A DNA stretch of 53,657 bases from contig ONDH01000026.1 of assembly GCA_900316505.1 (NCBI GenBank), forward strand, positions 1-53,657, written 5' to 3'. The notes under the pieces are model-generated. The model searched no databases. It had not been told where the DNA came from and saw only the letters and a list, made by a program, of their open reading frames with translations. A program made the position numbers and the translations under genes. Shown here in pieces: positions 1 to 8,444 of the stretch (positions within the stretch are counted from its first letter, which is position 1; each line of letters starts with the position of its first letter). Source of the DNA: an uncultured Prevotellaceae bacterium (GTDB taxonomy: Bacteria > Bacteroidota > Bacteroidia > Bacteroidales > Bacteroidaceae).

Positions 1-181
1 AAAAAACAGGTGAAAATATAAAAAAACATGATCTTTTTATCTATTTTTATTTGTTTTTATCTATTTTTCTTTCGGCGCCAACGGCGCAACTTCTTATACG
101 GAACTCACGTAAAATTGTCATTTCTTTCAACATATCTACCACGCCCCATTACACAGTAACTTGCTCAATGATAACTATTTA

Positions 182-226
182 TAAAAAAAAACAAAAGCGG
201 CAAGCCACAGAATCGCAGCTTGCCGC
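182..226 (-). terminator. Rho-independent terminator of alaS
   Basis: On the minus strand, just after the alaS stop, a perfect 9-bp stem (GCGGCAAGC with GCTTGCCGC, at 218-226 and 197-205) encloses a 12-nt loop and is followed by a T-rich tract at 182-196. This is a classic intrinsic terminator. Confidence 0.85.
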
Positions 227-243
227 ACTCAATCATATTAGTC

Positions 244-2859
244 TTACCCGATGGCAAGTTCCACAATCTTGTCAACTGCAGATTTCAGGCCTTCAGGATT
301 CTTACCACCTGCTGTAGCGAAATGAGGTTGTCCACCACCACCACCTTGAATCAGCTTACCTGCCTCGCGAACATACTGACCTGCATTCTTACCCTCAGCC
401 ACAAGGTCATCGGAGAGGGATACGGTGAGTGCGGGTTTGCCTGCTGCTTCACTGCCAATAACCACTAACAGACGTTCTGGGAACTGACCACGAAGCTGGA
501 AAGCGATGTCCTTCACGTGCTGTGCCTCCATCGGGAGCACACCAGAGATGACCTTCACACCATTCACCTCACGCGCCTTCTCAATGAGCACCTGCTTCAA
601 CTGCTGAGCCTTCTGAGCCTTGAACTCATCCACCTGTGCCTGCAGTTCCTTGTTCTCTGCAATGGCTTTCTGAATGGTTGCCATCAAGTCAGGCGCATTG
701 TTGAGCAAGCCCCTCAGGTCGGACATGAAATCCTGCATCTTGTCGAGGGTTTCTTCCACAGCCTTACCGGTGATGGCCTCGATGCGGCGAACACCTGCTG
801 CAATGCTGCTTTCGCTTGTGATACGAACCATACCCAAGCGGCCTGTGCTCTGTGCGTGACAACCACCACAAAACTCCACTGAGGTGCCAAACTGCACCAC
901 GCGCACCTTGTCGCCATATTTCTCACCAAAGAGGGCAATGGCACCCAGTTCCTTGGCTTTCTCTATCGGATAGTCGCGATACTCCTTCAGCGGGATGTCC
1001 TCACGAATTTTCGCATTGACGATATGTTCCACCTCACGAATCTGTTCAGGAGTAACCTTCTCAAAGTGAGAGAAGTCGAAACGAAGACCATCTGCTGTGA
1101 CGAGCGAGCCCTTCTGTTCCACATGGGTTCCCAGCACCTCGCGCAACGCCTCGTCCAACAAGTGTGTACAAGTGTGGTTCGCCTCGATGGCACGACGACG
1201 TTCCACATCCACACATGCCATGAACTCAGCCTCAGGCTGTTCGGGCAGTTTGTCAACAATATGGATGGAAAGACCATTCTCCTTCTTCGTGTCAAGCACC
1301 TTGATTTCCTCGTTCTCGCTCACCAACACACCAGAGTCGCCTACTTCACCACCCATCTCTCCGTAGAAAGGAGTCTTGTCGAGGATAACCTCATAGGCAG
1401 TGCGCTTCTTCTGCTGCACCTCACGGTACTTGACGATGTGGGCAGGATACTCGGTGTTGTCATAGCCCACAAACTCGCTCTCAGCCTCACTCAGCACCAC
1501 CCAGTCGCCCAACTTCACCTCTGCGGCATTTCGTGCCCTGTTCTTCTGTTCCTGCATGCACACGTCAAAGCCTTTCTCGTCCACAGCCAAACCCTGTTCG
1601 CGACAAATCAATTCTGTCAAGTCAAGTGGGAATCCGAAAGTGTCAAAGAGCGTGAACGCCTTGTCACCAGCAATTTCTGACTTGCCAGCAGCCTTTGTCT
1701 CGTCAATAACACCCTGGAGGAGCTTGATACCATTCTCCAAAGTGCGGAGGAATGAGCTTTCCTCTTCCTGCATCACCTTCATCACCAGCTTCTGCTGTGC
1801 GGCAATTTCGGGGAATGCCTCGCCCATCTCGTCCACAAGTGTGGGCACAAGTTTATAGATGAATGCCTCTTTCTGACCAAGGAACGTGTAGCCGTAGCGC
1901 ACTGCACGGCGAAGAATGCGGCGAATCACATAGCCAGCCTTAGCGTTGGATGGCAACTGACCATCGGCAATGGCAAAAGCGATGGCACGCAAGTGATCCA
2001 CCACCACGCGCATGGCGATGTCCTTCTTCTCATCCTCACCATACTTACAGCCCGACAAGTCGCCCAACACCTTGATGAGTGGCTGGAACACGTCGGTGTC
2101 GTAGTTGGAAGTCTTACCCTGCAACGTGCGCACCAGACGCTCAAAACCCATACCTGTGTCAATCACCTTGGCTGGCAGACCTTCGAGAGAACCATCAGCC
2201 TTGCGGTTGTACTGCATGAACACGAGGTTCCAAATCTCAATCACCTGTGGGTGGTCTTTGTTCACCAGTTCACGACCAGGCACCTTGGCTTTTTCTTCTT
2301 CCGAACGAGAATCCACATGAATCTCAGAACAAGGGCCACAAGGACCCGTGTCGCCCATCTCCCAGAAGTTATCGTGCTTATTGCCATTGATGATGTGGTC
2401 TTTCGGCAGGAATTGCTCCCAGATGCCAGCAGCCTCATCGTCACGAGACAGACCCTCCTCAGGACTGCCCTCAAACACTGTGGCATAGAGGTCTTTCGGG
2501 TCAATCTTCAGCACATCGACGATGTATTCCCATGCCCACGAAATCGCTTCCTTCTTGAAGTAGTCGCCAAACGACCAGTTACCCAACATCTCAAACATGG
2601 TGTGGTGGTAGGTGTCATGTCCCACCTCCTCCAAGTCATTATGCTTACCGCTCACACGCAGGCACTTCTGCGAGTCAGCCTGCCTTCTGCACTTCGGAGT
2701 GGCATTACCCAGAATGATATCCTTAAACTGATTCATGCCCGCATTGGTGAACATCAATGTAGGGTCATCCTTCACCACCATCGGAGCCGATGGCACAATT
2801 AAGTGCTCCTTGCTTTCAAAAAACTTCTTGAAAGACTCACGTATTTCTTTTGCTGTCAT
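244..2859 (-). CDS. alaS: alanine--tRNA ligase
   Basis: This 871-aa class II synthetase charges tRNA-Ala with alanine in the cytoplasm. The N-terminal catalytic core shows the family signature [10 protein letters not shown] near residue 40. The editing domain carries the zinc motif HxxxH at His562/His566 with CxxxH at Cys664/His668, so mischarged Ser or Gly can be removed. The C-terminal DHHA1-like region ends in a Gly-rich [10 protein letters not shown] motif. The length is normal for the family. The ATG at 2859 lies about 54 bp downstream of a Bacteroidetes -7 box, and a strong terminator follows the stop. The gene is monocistronic. Confidence 0.98.
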   Translation of the reverse strand: MTAKEIRESFKKFFESKEHLIVPSAPMVVKDDPTLMFTNAGMNQFKDIILGNATPKCRRQADSQKCLRVSGKHNDLEEVGHDTYHHTMFEMLGNWSFGDYFKKEAISWAWEYIVDVLKIDPKDLYATVFEGSPEEGLSRDDEAAGIWEQFLPKDHIINGNKHDNFWEMGDTGPCGPCSEIHVDSRSEEEKAKVPGRELVNKDHPQVIEIWNLVFMQYNRKADGSLEGLPAKVIDTGMGFERLVRTLQGKTSNYDTDVFQPLIKVLGDLSGCKYGEDEKKDIAMRVVVDHLRAIAFAIADGQLPSNAKAGYVIRRILRRAVRYGYTFLGQKEAFIYKLVPTLVDEMGEAFPEIAAQQKLVMKVMQEEESSFLRTLENGIKLLQGVIDETKAAGKSEIAGDKAFTLFDTFGFPLDLTELICREQGLAVDEKGFDVCMQEQKNRARNAAEVKLGDWVVLSEAESEFVGYDNTEYPAHIVKYREVQQKKRTAYEVILDKTPFYGEMGGEVGDSGVLVSENEEIKVLDTKKENGLSIHIVDKLPEQPEAEFMACVDVERRRAIEANHTCTHLLDEALREVLGTHVEQKGSLVTADGLRFDFSHFEKVTPEQIREVEHIVNAKIREDIPLKEYRDYPIEKAKELGAIALFGEKYGDKVRVVQFGTSVEFCGGCHAQSTGRLGMVRITSESSIAAGVRRIEAITGKAVEETLDKMQDFMSDLRGLLNNAPDLMATIQKAIAENKELQAQVDEFKAQKAQQLKQVLIEKAREVNGVKVISGVLPMEAQHVKDIAFQLRGQFPERLLVVIGSEAAGKPALTVSLSDDLVAEGKNAGQYVREAGKLIQGGGGGQPHFATAGGKNPEGLKSAVDKIVELAIG

Positions 2860-2912
2860 CGATTTATTGACTATTTGACAATTTACAATTCACTATTTTA
2901 CAAAAACGACTG

Positions 2913-2920
2913 CAAAGGTA
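2913..2920 (-). promoter_or_regulatory. -7 box of alaS promoter
   Basis: The minus strand reads TACCTTTG, matching the Bacteroidetes consensus TAnnTTTG, with TTTG at 2940-2943 placed 19 bp upstream as a -33 element. Confidence 0.75.
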
Positions 2921-3171
2921 CGAATAAGTGAGCACAATACAAAGGGAAAAAGCCTTTTTTCACTTTTATTGTCGAACGCAAGTACCTTCGGCGAAGCCAA
3001 CGGTACGGAAAAAACGAAACTAACACATGAAAAAACATCTCCTCCACTCCCCTATTCATGTCTTCGACACGCCCCTTTCAACTGCTCCCCCACACCCATT
3101 TGCAAGCCTCCTGCGTATCCATCTTTATGCCTTGCCCACATCGAATATAATTTGAAACTTTGAAAAAATAA

Positions 3172-3228
3172 TTTGAAAGTTGCAAATTTATTTTTGAAAG
3201 TTGCAAATATTTTTTTGCAACTTTCAAA
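3172..3228. repeat. direct and inverted repeats, possible operator
   Basis: TTTGAAAGTTGCAAAT occurs twice in direct orientation (3172-3187 and 3193-3208, 21-bp period). TTTGCAACTTTCAAA at 3214-3228 is its inverted copy, so the second and third copies can form a hairpin. The cluster lies about 95 bp upstream of the promoter of the antitoxin-like gene. AbiE-type antitoxins autoregulate through repeated upstream sites, so an operator role is plausible but inferred. Confidence 0.5.
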
Positions 3229-3322
3229 ATAAAACGCAATACGGCAAGACACAGAAGACCCCATAGGCGAGAGTTGTTTTATATAAATTCGTTAAAAATA
3301 TGGTCGGTTACCATTTTTACAC

Positions 3323-3330
3323 TACCTTTG
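3323..3330 (+). promoter_or_regulatory. -7 box upstream of 3351
   Basis: TACCTTTG matches TAnnTTTG, 20 bp before the ATG at 3351. The -33 element is not clear. Confidence 0.65.
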
Positions 3331-3350
3331 CAACCAAATAAAAAACTGAG

Positions 3351-3683
3351 ATGGCAAACGATGCGCTAAGATACAGTTTGGTTCAGAAACTCAAGGACGA
3401 GCATTGTCTTTGGTCTTTCAACGATGTTTCTGCCAGTGACATCCCCGATGATGTGCTGATAGAAAAGGTGTTGGTGTATCTTGACCTTCCTGAGATTGAT
3501 GCGCTTTTCCAGATGTTCCAATACAAGAAAGTGAAGTCAGCATGGCTGGAGCATCTGGTGCCACAAGGGGACTATTATTACACGCTGAATCGCTTCCTTT
3601 CTTGGTACTATTTCAAGGCTAAACGTCCTGATGCCTACATCAAGGCAATGGCTACCCGACACTTTAACAAGTTGGCAGGATGA
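3351..3683 (+). CDS. AbiEi-like small partner protein (orphan antitoxin candidate)
   Basis: This 110-aa soluble protein has the look of the small proteins encoded immediately upstream of AbiEii-family nucleotidyltransferase toxins in Bacteroidales: an N-terminal helix, LWSF, IPDDVLIEKVLVYLD, and a YYYTLNRFLSWYYF stretch. In such pairs it probably acts as antitoxin or repressor. Here the expected toxin gene starts with an ATGA overlap at 3680 but stops after 21 codons, leaving the protein without its partner. The assignment rests on recalled family sequence and on the toxin remnant. No domain search was possible. Confidence 0.7.
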   Translation: MANDALRYSLVQKLKDEHCLWSFNDVSASDIPDDVLIEKVLVYLDLPEIDALFQMFQYKKVKSAWLEHLVPQGDYYYTLNRFLSWYYFKAKRPDAYIKAMATRHFNKLAG

Positions 3684-3745
3684 ACGGATTGGCACCACAT
3701 ACTGGGGTTATCTTTGATGGCGTTTCACGAATGGTATCGTGTTGA
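3680..3745 (+). pseudogene. 5' remnant of AbiEii-type nucleotidyltransferase toxin
   Basis: The reading frame starting at the ATG that overlaps the upstream stop (ATGA) encodes 21 residues, including LAPHTGVIFDGVSRM. This resembles the usual N terminus of Bacteroidales AbiEii-like toxins, where LxPHTxxIFxxVSxL precedes the LVGGTALSLQ motif. The frame ends at TGA before that motif, and no continuation was found in the next 190 bp in any frame. It therefore looks like a deleted toxin gene. Confidence 0.6.
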
Positions 3746-3829
3746 CTCCCTCTGCGCCTTCGACACCCGAATTTCAGGAAAAAACGAAAAAAAACGCATC
3801 AATATTTGGTGGTTTCGAAAAAAAAATCG

Positions 3830-3837
3830 TAACTTTG
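3830..3837 (+). promoter_or_regulatory. lemA promoter -7 box
   Basis: TAACTTTG fits TAnnTTTG, and TTTG at 3805-3808 lies 21 bp upstream. The predicted leader to the lemA ATG is about 100 nt. Confidence 0.75.
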
Positions 3838-3939
3838 TATCCTAAATAAGGGCGATGCACCCTCGCCTACCACATTTCCGACCAATCAAATACTAGTATA
3901 AACAACTATTATATTCCATTAAAAATAAGTTTAAGAATT

Positions 3940-4503
3940 ATGACTATCACATTTATCATTATTGCGGTTGTCGCCGTAATTGTCGTATTCGTCATCAGTG
4001 CTTACAACAACCTTGTAAAGCTTCGCAACAATCGCGAGAACGCATTTGCAGACATCGATGTGCAGCTGAAGCAGCGCTTCGACCTCGTTCCTCAGTTGGT
4101 GGCCACAGTGAAGGGCTATGCCGCACACGAGAAGGATTTGTTGGAGAACATTACCGCTGCCCGCACTGCAGGTGTGAACGCTTCGAGCATTGATGACAAA
4201 ATCAAGGCTGACCAGCAGTTGACTTCAGCTCTGGCAGGATTGAGAATTCAGGTGGAAGCATACCCCGATCTGAAGGCAAACCAGAACTTCATGCAGCTGC
4301 AGGGCGAACTCTCCGACATCGAGAACAAGCTGGCTGCCGTTCGCCGCTTCTTCAATTCGGCTACACGCGAACTGAACAACGCTGTACAGACCTTCCCTGG
4401 CAACCTCGTTGCTGGCATGTTCGGCTTCCACAAGGAGGCAATGTACGAAATCGAGGCTTCTCAGCGCGCTGAAGTGGAGAAAGCACCCGAAATCAAGTTC
4501 TAA
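3940..4503 (+). CDS. lemA: LemA family protein
   Basis: This 187-aa protein begins with a single hydrophobic segment (residues about 3-20) followed by the LemA hallmark YNNLVKLRNNRENAFADIDVQLKQRFDLVPQLV and a long helical region. In the sequence given, the protein has an N-out type anchor with a soluble helical body. LemA proteins are commonly encoded next to M48/HtpX-like proteases, as here, where the protease starts 52 bp downstream, and they may act together in membrane quality control. The molecular function is not established for the family. Confidence 0.93.
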   Translation: MTITFIIIAVVAVIVVFVISAYNNLVKLRNNRENAFADIDVQLKQRFDLVPQLVATVKGYAAHEKDLLENITAARTAGVNASSIDDKIKADQQLTSALAGLRIQVEAYPDLKANQNFMQLQGELSDIENKLAAVRRFFNSATRELNNAVQTFPGNLVAGMFGFHKEAMYEIEASQRAEVEKAPEIKF

Positions 4504-4555
4504 CACAACGAACAAGACGAATAAACCGAAGTAGCAAAGAGGATTGTAAAAGGTC

Positions 4556-5560
4556 ATGCAGTACGTAGGCATACAGACTCAGATAGCACGGAACAACTGG
4601 AACAGCATGGTACTGCTCCTGATGTTCCCGTGCATCATCCTCGGCATGCTGTGGGTGTTCTGCTGCATCTTTGGCATCAGGGATACCTACGATTACTACG
4701 GCAATTCACAATTCGCCCTCGACTATGACACCATCAATGAGGTATGGCTCGGTTGGGCTCCTTGGGCTGCAGGCATCGTAGCCATCTGGCTGCTGATAGC
4801 CTACACGTTCAATGCCCAGATGATTCAGCATGCCACAGGTGCCAAACCGCTGGAACGCAAGGAAAATCCACGTGTATACAACTTGGTGGAGAATCTCTGC
4901 ATGACTTGCGGAATGCAAATGCCAAAGGTGAACATTATCGAAGACCCTCAACTGAACGCCTTTGCTTCGGGCATCAACAAGAAATCATATACGGTGACGC
5001 TGACACGAGGCATCATCGACTATTTGGACAATGCAGAATTGGAAGGAGTGATTGCCCACGAACTGACACACATCCGCAATCGCGACACCCGCGTGCTCAT
5101 CGTCAGCATTGTGTTTGTGGGCATCCTTTCCACTGTACTCACCGTACTGACACGCGGCGTGCTCCGTGCCTTCCTTTGGAGTGGAGGTTCCTCACGCCGT
5201 TCGAATAGCAAGAACGGAAATGGCGGTGTAGCCATCATCGTCATCATCGTGGCAGCCATCATCTGTGCCGCCATCGCTTATTTTCTCACCATCCTCACCC
5301 GTTTCGCCATCTCGCGCAAACGTGAATTTATGGCTGATGCAGGGAGCGCCGAACTGACACGCAACCCTCGCGCCCTCGCCTCTGCCCTCCGTAAGATTTC
5401 CGCTTATCCGGGACTTGGGCACATTGATAGAGAGGACATCGCGCAACTCTACATCATCCACCCGAAGAAACTGAAACAAAATTTCTTCGACAGACTACAA
5501 TCGCTTTTCAGCACCCATCCGAGCACCGAAGAGCGAATCAGAATTCTCGAGCAATTCTAA
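4556..5560 (+). CDS. M48 family (HtpX-like) membrane metalloprotease
   Basis: This 334-aa integral membrane zinc protease has hydrophobic segments near residues 20-45, 69-88, 185-210 and 222-248. The zinc-binding motif HELTH lies at His168-His172, and the third-ligand motif EFMADAGS has its Glu at residue 257. HtpX-type enzymes degrade damaged membrane proteins. The gene follows lemA, which supports a shared role. The Ser/Gly/Asn-rich insert near residue 210-220 lies between the two central membrane segments. Confidence 0.92.
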   Translation: MQYVGIQTQIARNNWNSMVLLLMFPCIILGMLWVFCCIFGIRDTYDYYGNSQFALDYDTINEVWLGWAPWAAGIVAIWLLIAYTFNAQMIQHATGAKPLERKENPRVYNLVENLCMTCGMQMPKVNIIEDPQLNAFASGINKKSYTVTLTRGIIDYLDNAELEGVIAHELTHIRNRDTRVLIVSIVFVGILSTVLTVLTRGVLRAFLWSGGSSRRSNSKNGNGGVAIIVIIVAAIICAAIAYFLTILTRFAISRKREFMADAGSAELTRNPRALASALRKISAYPGLGHIDREDIAQLYIIHPKKLKQNFFDRLQSLFSTHPSTEERIRILEQF

Positions 5561-5611
5561 CTAATATAATTATAATTAAAAAAAATTGTCAAACCTCAAA
5601 ATCAAAAACAA

Positions 5612-6163
5612 ATGAAAACAAACAAATTTTTTCTTTCTTTAGCTACCGTAATGGTATGTGTATCAAGTGTGTTCATCTCATGCAGCAGCGATGACGATGA
5701 CAACAACAGCAGTAAGGAATTGGGCGACAAGGCTGTAGAAGAATTGCAGTCCAGACTGCTTGACGACGAGGGTAATGTCATCTTTGGCGAAGCTAACGAA
5801 CAGGGCTTCTACGACATCGGCATGGAGACTCAGGCTGATGCTCAGAGGTTGGTTGCCCAATATGCGAAGAACTATTCTGGCACAGCCAATTACACTTACA
5901 CGCTGCCCGATGCACGTGGCACTGTACAAGTGGACAAAAGTAACGAAGAAGGCGTTTACTACAACCTGGAAATTAGGGTGAAGAGCATTCCTCAGATTAA
6001 GCTGCAGGTGGTCGAGCCCAACTACATGGAAGGCGACAACAAAATCAGACCATTCACCTATTACGATTGCGATGATTGTCGTCTCCAATTCAAGATTCCT
6101 AATTTGGCTGCAAAAATCTGCCCAACGTGTGGTAGCAAAAACGTAAAGAAGATTCAAAAGTAA
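5612..6163 (+). CDS. surface lipoprotein with C-terminal zinc-ribbon-like motif
   Basis: This 183-aa unrecognised protein has a lipoprotein signal ending at FISC (Cys24), followed by SSDDDDN, which fits the Bacteroidetes lipoprotein export signal for surface display. The middle part has no family I can name. The C terminus carries two CxxC pairs (CDDC and CPTC) spaced about 17 residues apart, as in a zinc ribbon. That is unusual on an exported lipoprotein. It is first in a tight operon, 7 bp before the DUF4421 gene, and 51 bp after the M48 gene with no clear promoter between. Confidence 0.85.
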   Translation: MKTNKFFLSLATVMVCVSSVFISCSSDDDDNNSSKELGDKAVEELQSRLLDDEGNVIFGEANEQGFYDIGMETQADAQRLVAQYAKNYSGTANYTYTLPDARGTVQVDKSNEEGVYYNLEIRVKSIPQIKLQVVEPNYMEGDNKIRPFTYYDCDDCRLQFKIPNLAAKICPTCGSKNVKKIQK

Positions 6164-6170
6164 AAAAACC

Positions 6171-7367
6171 ATGAAAAGATTACTCATTTACAGCTGCCTG
6201 ACGCTGACATCCCTGATGGGATATGCCCAGCTGGATGTGGATCTGGATACGGGTAGTACTCGTCAGGAGACGCAAACACCGTCTGCTGAAGGTAAAAACA
6301 AGAACAAGCTCTTCAACAAAGCCAAGGATTTTGTAGATAAACGATGGGTGAAGAATGTGGATACGCTCTACATCCAGAACCCCAAACAAGTTTGGCGCAT
6401 CAGTTTGGACAGTTACCTCAGTCAATCCGACCTGCAAATGAAATCGACCATCGATGGCGAAAACATAGGTGCAGAAGGTGATGTAAGGTGCAAGCCACAG
6501 ATTCGTACCGACGTGTCCACCTCTATCGGTGTACGTGTGGGATACAAGGGACTTGCTGCACACTATGCCTTCAATGTTGCAGGTGACAAGGGACGAGACT
6601 TTTCGTTGAGCAGTTCAGGCACATGGTATTGCGTACACTTCCGTTTGCATGAGTTCAAAACGAAAGAGCCCCAAGTGAAATACGAGGGGAATTTCTATCA
6701 AGATGACAGCGATGAAACAAAATGGGAAAGTCACACAGACAAATGGATTTTAACCTCCCCTATCAAGGCTAAGACGATGGTGCTGGACGGTTACTACATC
6801 TTTAACAAGCGCCGCTTTTCTTATAAAGCAGCTTACCGTCAGAGTGTCATTCAGAAACGTTCGGCCGGTTCTTGGCTTGCTGGTGCCATGTTCTACTATT
6901 CAGACTTCCGCTTCGATGACGTAGCAAACGCCCAATTGATACTGAACATGGGCGATGTGGGACGCATCAAGCAGTGGGAAGCAAATTTAGGAGCGGGATA
7001 CGGCTACAACTTTGTGCCTGCCAAAGGATGGCTCATCAGTGCGATGGCTATGCCCATGGTAACGCTTTACAACCGTGTGAAAACCTACAGTTATGACTCC
7101 TACGTGCGCGAATTGGCAGAAGCCGAAGAGTGGCTTGACCCAGAAGATGTGGCCCCAGAGGATCGTTGGTTCAATGAAATGGACACCGATGCACACAACA
7201 ACCGCATCAGGCTGAATTTCAACGCACGCCTCTCGCTCACCTACAACTTTGACCGCTACTTTGTGAACCTGAATGGTCAGTTCTACAACTTCGGTTATCA
7301 CCACGGTAACAATAGCGGACGACTGAATGACTGGTTTGCAAATGTAGCATTCGGAGTAAGACTATAA
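6171..7367 (+). CDS. DUF4421 family outer-membrane protein
   Basis: This 398-aa protein has a Sec signal peptide (cleavage probably after GYAQ, residue about 20), then a conserved DUF4421-type stretch (RWVKNVDTLYIQNPK, WRISLDSYL) and many alternating aromatic strands ending in FGVRL, as expected for an outer-membrane beta-barrel. DUF4421 proteins are of unknown function. The tight spacing (7 bp before, 6 bp after) places it in one operon with two surface lipoproteins and the C13 protease-like lipoprotein, where it could be the membrane anchor or export partner. That role is inference. Confidence 0.85.
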   Translation: MKRLLIYSCLTLTSLMGYAQLDVDLDTGSTRQETQTPSAEGKNKNKLFNKAKDFVDKRWVKNVDTLYIQNPKQVWRISLDSYLSQSDLQMKSTIDGENIGAEGDVRCKPQIRTDVSTSIGVRVGYKGLAAHYAFNVAGDKGRDFSLSSSGTWYCVHFRLHEFKTKEPQVKYEGNFYQDDSDETKWESHTDKWILTSPIKAKTMVLDGYYIFNKRRFSYKAAYRQSVIQKRSAGSWLAGAMFYYSDFRFDDVANAQLILNMGDVGRIKQWEANLGAGYGYNFVPAKGWLISAMAMPMVTLYNRVKTYSYDSYVRELAEAEEWLDPEDVAPEDRWFNEMDTDAHNNRIRLNFNARLSLTYNFDRYFVNLNGQFYNFGYHHGNNSGRLNDWFANVAFGVRL

Positions 7368-7373
7368 CAAGGC

Positions 7374-8444
7374 ATGAAGACAAGCAATATCCTCACCCAT
7401 CTGCTGGCAGCAGTCATGCTGCTGACGATAGGTCACTGTGTTACCTCCTGCAATAAAGACGATGACGCATCCAACACAGAGACACCAACTGTGCAATCAG
7501 AAGTGCTTGTGCTGTTCTCGATTGACGGATTAGGTGACGGCAGTTACAACGACCAGATTCTGCGTGGCATCAAACTGATGGAGAACGAGAACAGCAAAGG
7601 GATGACCATCCGATTCATCACCCCCACCAGTTTGGAAGATGTGGAGTCTGCCTGCAAGTCGTGGTGGGAGAATATTGACAAGCCCATTGACGATAAAGGT
7701 ACTGTTCCTCGTCGTCTGTTGGTGCTTGCGTCTTCCGACTATGTTGACATTGCCCGACAGGTGTTTGCTAATGCCGAGATGAACATCAATCGCTGTGTGT
7801 TGGCTTTCGAAGCTGAAGACAGCGGAGACGAAACGGAACAGATCAGGACATTCGGCATCAGCATGTATGGTGCCTCGTGGCTGGCTGGTAAGACAGCACG
7901 GGAATTGGGGTGCAAACATCCGCTCGTTTTGCTCGGTAACGGACAGAACACCACCACCTACGATGCCCGAGATGGTTTTGTGGAAGGTTTCGGAAAGGCA
8001 GAAGACGGCTCTGTGGCTGTTGTCGGTGCAATTGCCGACGATTGGACAGGATATGGCATGCCTACAGAATTGTATAAGAAAATGTATGACTACGATGGTC
8101 AATACGATTTTATTTACGCAGTAGCAGGAGGCTCTAACATGGGAGCCTACCGCTACTTGCGTGAAAACCCCGATTGTGGCATCTACACAGCGGGAATGGA
8201 TACAGACCAAAGTGCCTATTCAACGCTGATTGTCGGTTCGATGGTGAAACGTATCGACCTCGTACTCTATGACCATCTCACCAATTGGTATAACCAAAAA
8301 GATTTGCCTCGCTATCAGCACTACGGGTTGGAGAGCGGCTACATCAATTGGCAGATTGCTGACCGCTACCCACAACTGAAGGCGGGTGTGGAAGCCAACC
8401 GGCAGGAAGCCATCAAGAAGGAGAATGAATATGGCGCGAAATAA
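7374..8444 (+). CDS. BMP-family (Med/PnrA-like) substrate-binding lipoprotein
   Basis: This 356-aa lipoprotein (lipobox VTSC, Cys26, then NKDDD, a surface-export-like signal) carries a type-1 periplasmic-binding fold of the basic-membrane-protein family. Visible signs are GLGDGSYNDQILRGIK near the start of the mature protein and GMDTDQSAYSTLIVGSMVKRID near the end, matching the BMP signature GxDxDQ followed by SxxKRxD. BMP proteins usually bind nucleosides or similar ligands for an ABC importer, but no permease or ATPase is nearby. It may therefore act as a ligand sensor or as part of the surface complex with its neighbours. It overlaps the next gene by 14 nt. Confidence 0.85.
   Translation: MKTSNILTHLLAAVMLLTIGHCVTSCNKDDDASNTETPTVQSEVLVLFSIDGLGDGSYNDQILRGIKLMENENSKGMTIRFITPTSLEDVESACKSWWENIDKPIDDKGTVPRRLLVLASSDYVDIARQVFANAEMNINRCVLAFEAEDSGDETEQIRTFGISMYGASWLAGKTARELGCKHPLVLLGNGQNTTTYDARDGFVEGFGKAEDGSVAVVGAIADDWTGYGMPTELYKKMYDYDGQYDFIYAVAGGSNMGAYRYLRENPDCGIYTAGMDTDQSAYSTLIVGSMVKRIDLVLYDHLTNWYNQKDLPRYQHYGLESGYINWQIADRYPQLKAGVEANRQEAIKKENEYGAK

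Larger units (their letters stand above)
2860..3350. other. intergenic region between alaS and the orphan antitoxin-like gene
   Basis: This 490-bp gap holds the alaS promoter, an AT-rich repeat cluster (3172-3228) and the promoter of the next gene. Short open frames here are low-complexity shadows of the repeats, with no recognisable protein. Confidence 0.6.

Noticed and set aside
51..468. Short plus-strand open frames at the window start
   Set aside because: They overlap alaS or low-complexity AT-rich DNA and show no protein-like pattern.
1024..2802. Long open frames on the strand opposite alaS
   Set aside because: They are reverse-strand shadows of a strongly coding gene.
3052..3264. Minus-strand frame over the TTTGAAAGTTGCAAAT repeats
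   Set aside because: Its sequence (repeated FATFK) is generated by the repeat units.
8386..8430. Upstream start for the C13 lipoprotein
   Set aside because: The extra residues would block the lipoprotein signal, and AAGGAG is spaced correctly for 8431.
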